Translations under genes and position numbers: made by a program | From: Rhodoferax sp. TS-BS-61-7 | GTDB taxonomy: Bacteria; Pseudomonadota; Gammaproteobacteria; Burkholderiales; Burkholderiaceae_C | Assembly (NCBI RefSeq): GCF_002943465.1 | Contig: NZ_PTQY01000006.1 | Location: forward strand, 124,001 to 188,000 | Direction of reading: 5' to 3' | DNA: 64,000 bases | Notes under the pieces: model-generated | What the model saw: the letters and a program-made list of their open reading frames with translations, nothing else | What the model was told of the DNA's origin: nothing | Databases searched by the model: none | Part shown: positions 63,129 through 64,000 of the stretch, in pieces | Layout: each line of letters begins with the position of its first letter | How positions within the stretch are numbered: position 1 is the first letter of the stretch

Positions 63129-63938
63129 CTAGACTTGCGCACATCCATCCGCTTGCAGGGCTTGCAGCTCGGTGTCTGTGAAGCCTGCGCGCTTGCGTGC
63201 CGTGAGGTTGAAGGGCGGTTTGGGGCGGGGGGCTGCGTGGCGCAAGGCCGCCTGGGCATAGAAGGGTGCTGGCTCCAGGTCGTCGCGCTGGCACAGCCAG
63301 TGGAACCACTGGTTGCCGATGGCGACATGGCCTACTTCTTCCCGCAGGATAGTGTCCAGGATGTCGCAGGCCTCCAGGGCGTTGGGGGTGCCGACCTTGC
63401 GCAGCTTGGCCTGAATCAGCGGGGTGGCATCCAGGCCTCTGGCTTCTAGGGTGCGCGGTACCAGCGCCATGCGGGCCACCACATCGTGGCGGGTGTTGTG
63501 GCACATGGTCCACAGTCCCTCATGGGCGGGGAAGCTGCCATAGGTGTAGCCACAGCGCTGCAGGTGCGCTTGCAGGGCCTGGAAATGTTGCGACTCCTCT
63601 AGCGCCACTTGCATCCAGTCCCGGTAGTAGGCTTCGGGCATGCCGGTAAATCGCCAGATGGCGTCCAGAGCGAGGTTGATGGCATTGAATTCGATGTGTG
63701 CGATGGAATGGACCAGCGCCGCATGGCCATCTGCCGTGAACGGGGAGCGCCGTGGGACTTCCTTCGGTTCGACCAGTTGGGGTAGAACAGGGCGCCCCGG
63801 GTGCTCGGGCCAGGCAAACGGCTGCAGGCAGTCCACTGGCAGTGCTGCCAGCCGGGGGGCGAGTTGCTGTACCGCTGCGACCTTGCCGGCAGGATTACAG
63901 ATTTCAAAGGCTTGCAGCGCGCAGTGTCGAAGTTCCAT
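63129..63938 (-). CDS. DUF455 ferritin-like protein
   Basis: 269-residue four-helix protein: AALVHSIAHIEFNAINLALDA, ALEESQHFQALQAHL, and ILREEVGHVAIGNQWF supply the Glu/His metal ligands of a ferritin-like di-iron site. DUF455 proteins may be oxygenases or hydroxylases. It shares the control region with the divergent gene at 63978. Confidence 0.88.
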   Translation of the reverse strand: MELRHCALQAFEICNPAGKVAAVQQLAPRLAALPVDCLQPFAWPEHPGRPVLPQLVEPKEVPRRSPFTADGHAALVHSIAHIEFNAINLALDAIWRFTGMPEAYYRDWMQVALEESQHFQALQAHLQRCGYTYGSFPAHEGLWTMCHNTRHDVVARMALVPRTLEARGLDATPLIQAKLRKVGTPNALEACDILDTILREEVGHVAIGNQWFHWLCQRDDLEPAPFYAQAALRHAAPRPKPPFNLTARKRAGFTDTELQALQADGCAQV

Positions 63939-63977
63939 CTCTACAATTCTAGTTTTGTAGCAGTCTGGAGGGGGACC

Positions 63978-64000
63978 ATGGCTATTTATGAACTTGACCA
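63978..64000 (+). CDS. probable gamma-carbonic anhydrase, first codons
   Basis: Only the start is in the window: MAIYELD, behind a GAGGGGGAC site. These residues match the common N-terminus of the gamma-carbonic anhydrase family in Burkholderiales, divergent from a DUF455 gene. Seven residues are too few for a firm call. Confidence 0.55.

Noticed and set aside
63598..63630. CTCTAGCGCCACTTGC in the DUF455 gene as another element copy
   Set aside because: Similarity stops after about 12 bases and the rest of the element is absent.

Overview
This 64 kb window is GC-rich, tightly packed bacterial chromosome that best fits the family Comamonadaceae (Burkholderiales), probably a Rhodoferax/Polaromonas/Curvibacter-like genus. 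The family call rests on the nuo operon ending in a DUF2818-NUDIX-DUF1178 tail, on lineage-typical genes (DUF2917, Bug-family binding proteins, AEC permease, DUF1800/DUF1501 pair), and on two short repeats I recognise from this family. The genus is a guess. I see no rRNA, tRNA, CRISPR array, insertion sequence or phage genes. No gene-free stretch exceeds 300 bases.

Layout. 1-12.1 kb: respiratory complex I operon, nuoD (3' end) to nuoN, all on + with start/stop overlaps or short gaps. 12.1-13.5 kb: DUF2818 membrane protein, NUDIX hydrolase and DUF1178 protein. 13.5-20.3 kb, minus strand: glutamate dehydrogenase, two tandem small proteins with a shared C-terminal tail, an MsbA-type ABC exporter, an AttH/CrtC-like lipocalin protein, an M48 protease and an SH3 protein. 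20.3-26.5 kb: LysR regulator divergent from DUF2917, then a gluconate locus (LacI-type repressor, two palindromic operators, gntK, TRAP transporter QMP). 26.5-29.1 kb: large FtsX-type permease (minus). 29.2-34.5 kb: DUF1800-DUF1501-saccharopine-dehydrogenase-like-DoxX-DUF2269 operon. 34.5-38 kb: TPP riboswitch and thiBPQ. 38-48 kb: periplasmic binding protein, PEP-CTERM protein, LolD-like ATPase, miaA, MATE pump, glpQ-like phosphodiesterase, DMT exporter, AlkD-like protein, mutL. 48-64 kb: membrane GGDEF-EAL protein, FeeM-like acyl synthase, dedA, amiC, tsaE/queG, cysteine hydrolase, MBL hydrolase, two tiny ORFs, M14 peptidase, AEC permease, Bug protein, xerD, EAL-HDOD protein, DUF455 ferritin-like protein and the first codons of a probable gamma-carbonic anhydrase.

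The most striking signal is a dispersed element of about 56 bp found nine times. One copy is intergenic; eight lie inside protein genes (ABC exporter, FtsX permease, thiP, miaA, mutL twice, amiC, and a partial copy in a cysteine hydrolase). In each orientation the copies are read in the same single frame, the only one free of stop codons in the element, so unrelated proteins share a peptide (for example LLAPMPTAGSAIKFEAI in the ABC exporter and PVAPMYSAQPAIKFEAD in MutL). Most copies sit in linkers or loops. This resembles the Rickettsia palindromic elements in logic but not, as far as I can tell, in sequence.

Other points: an AttEFGH-like exporter whose ATPase, permease and lipocalin partner are scattered over 23 kb; the twin-tailed small proteins; a start-adjacent hairpin in front of dedA; a 16-bp inverted repeat in the last codons of the AlkD-like gene; and a tiny two-gene unit between the MBL and M14 genes.
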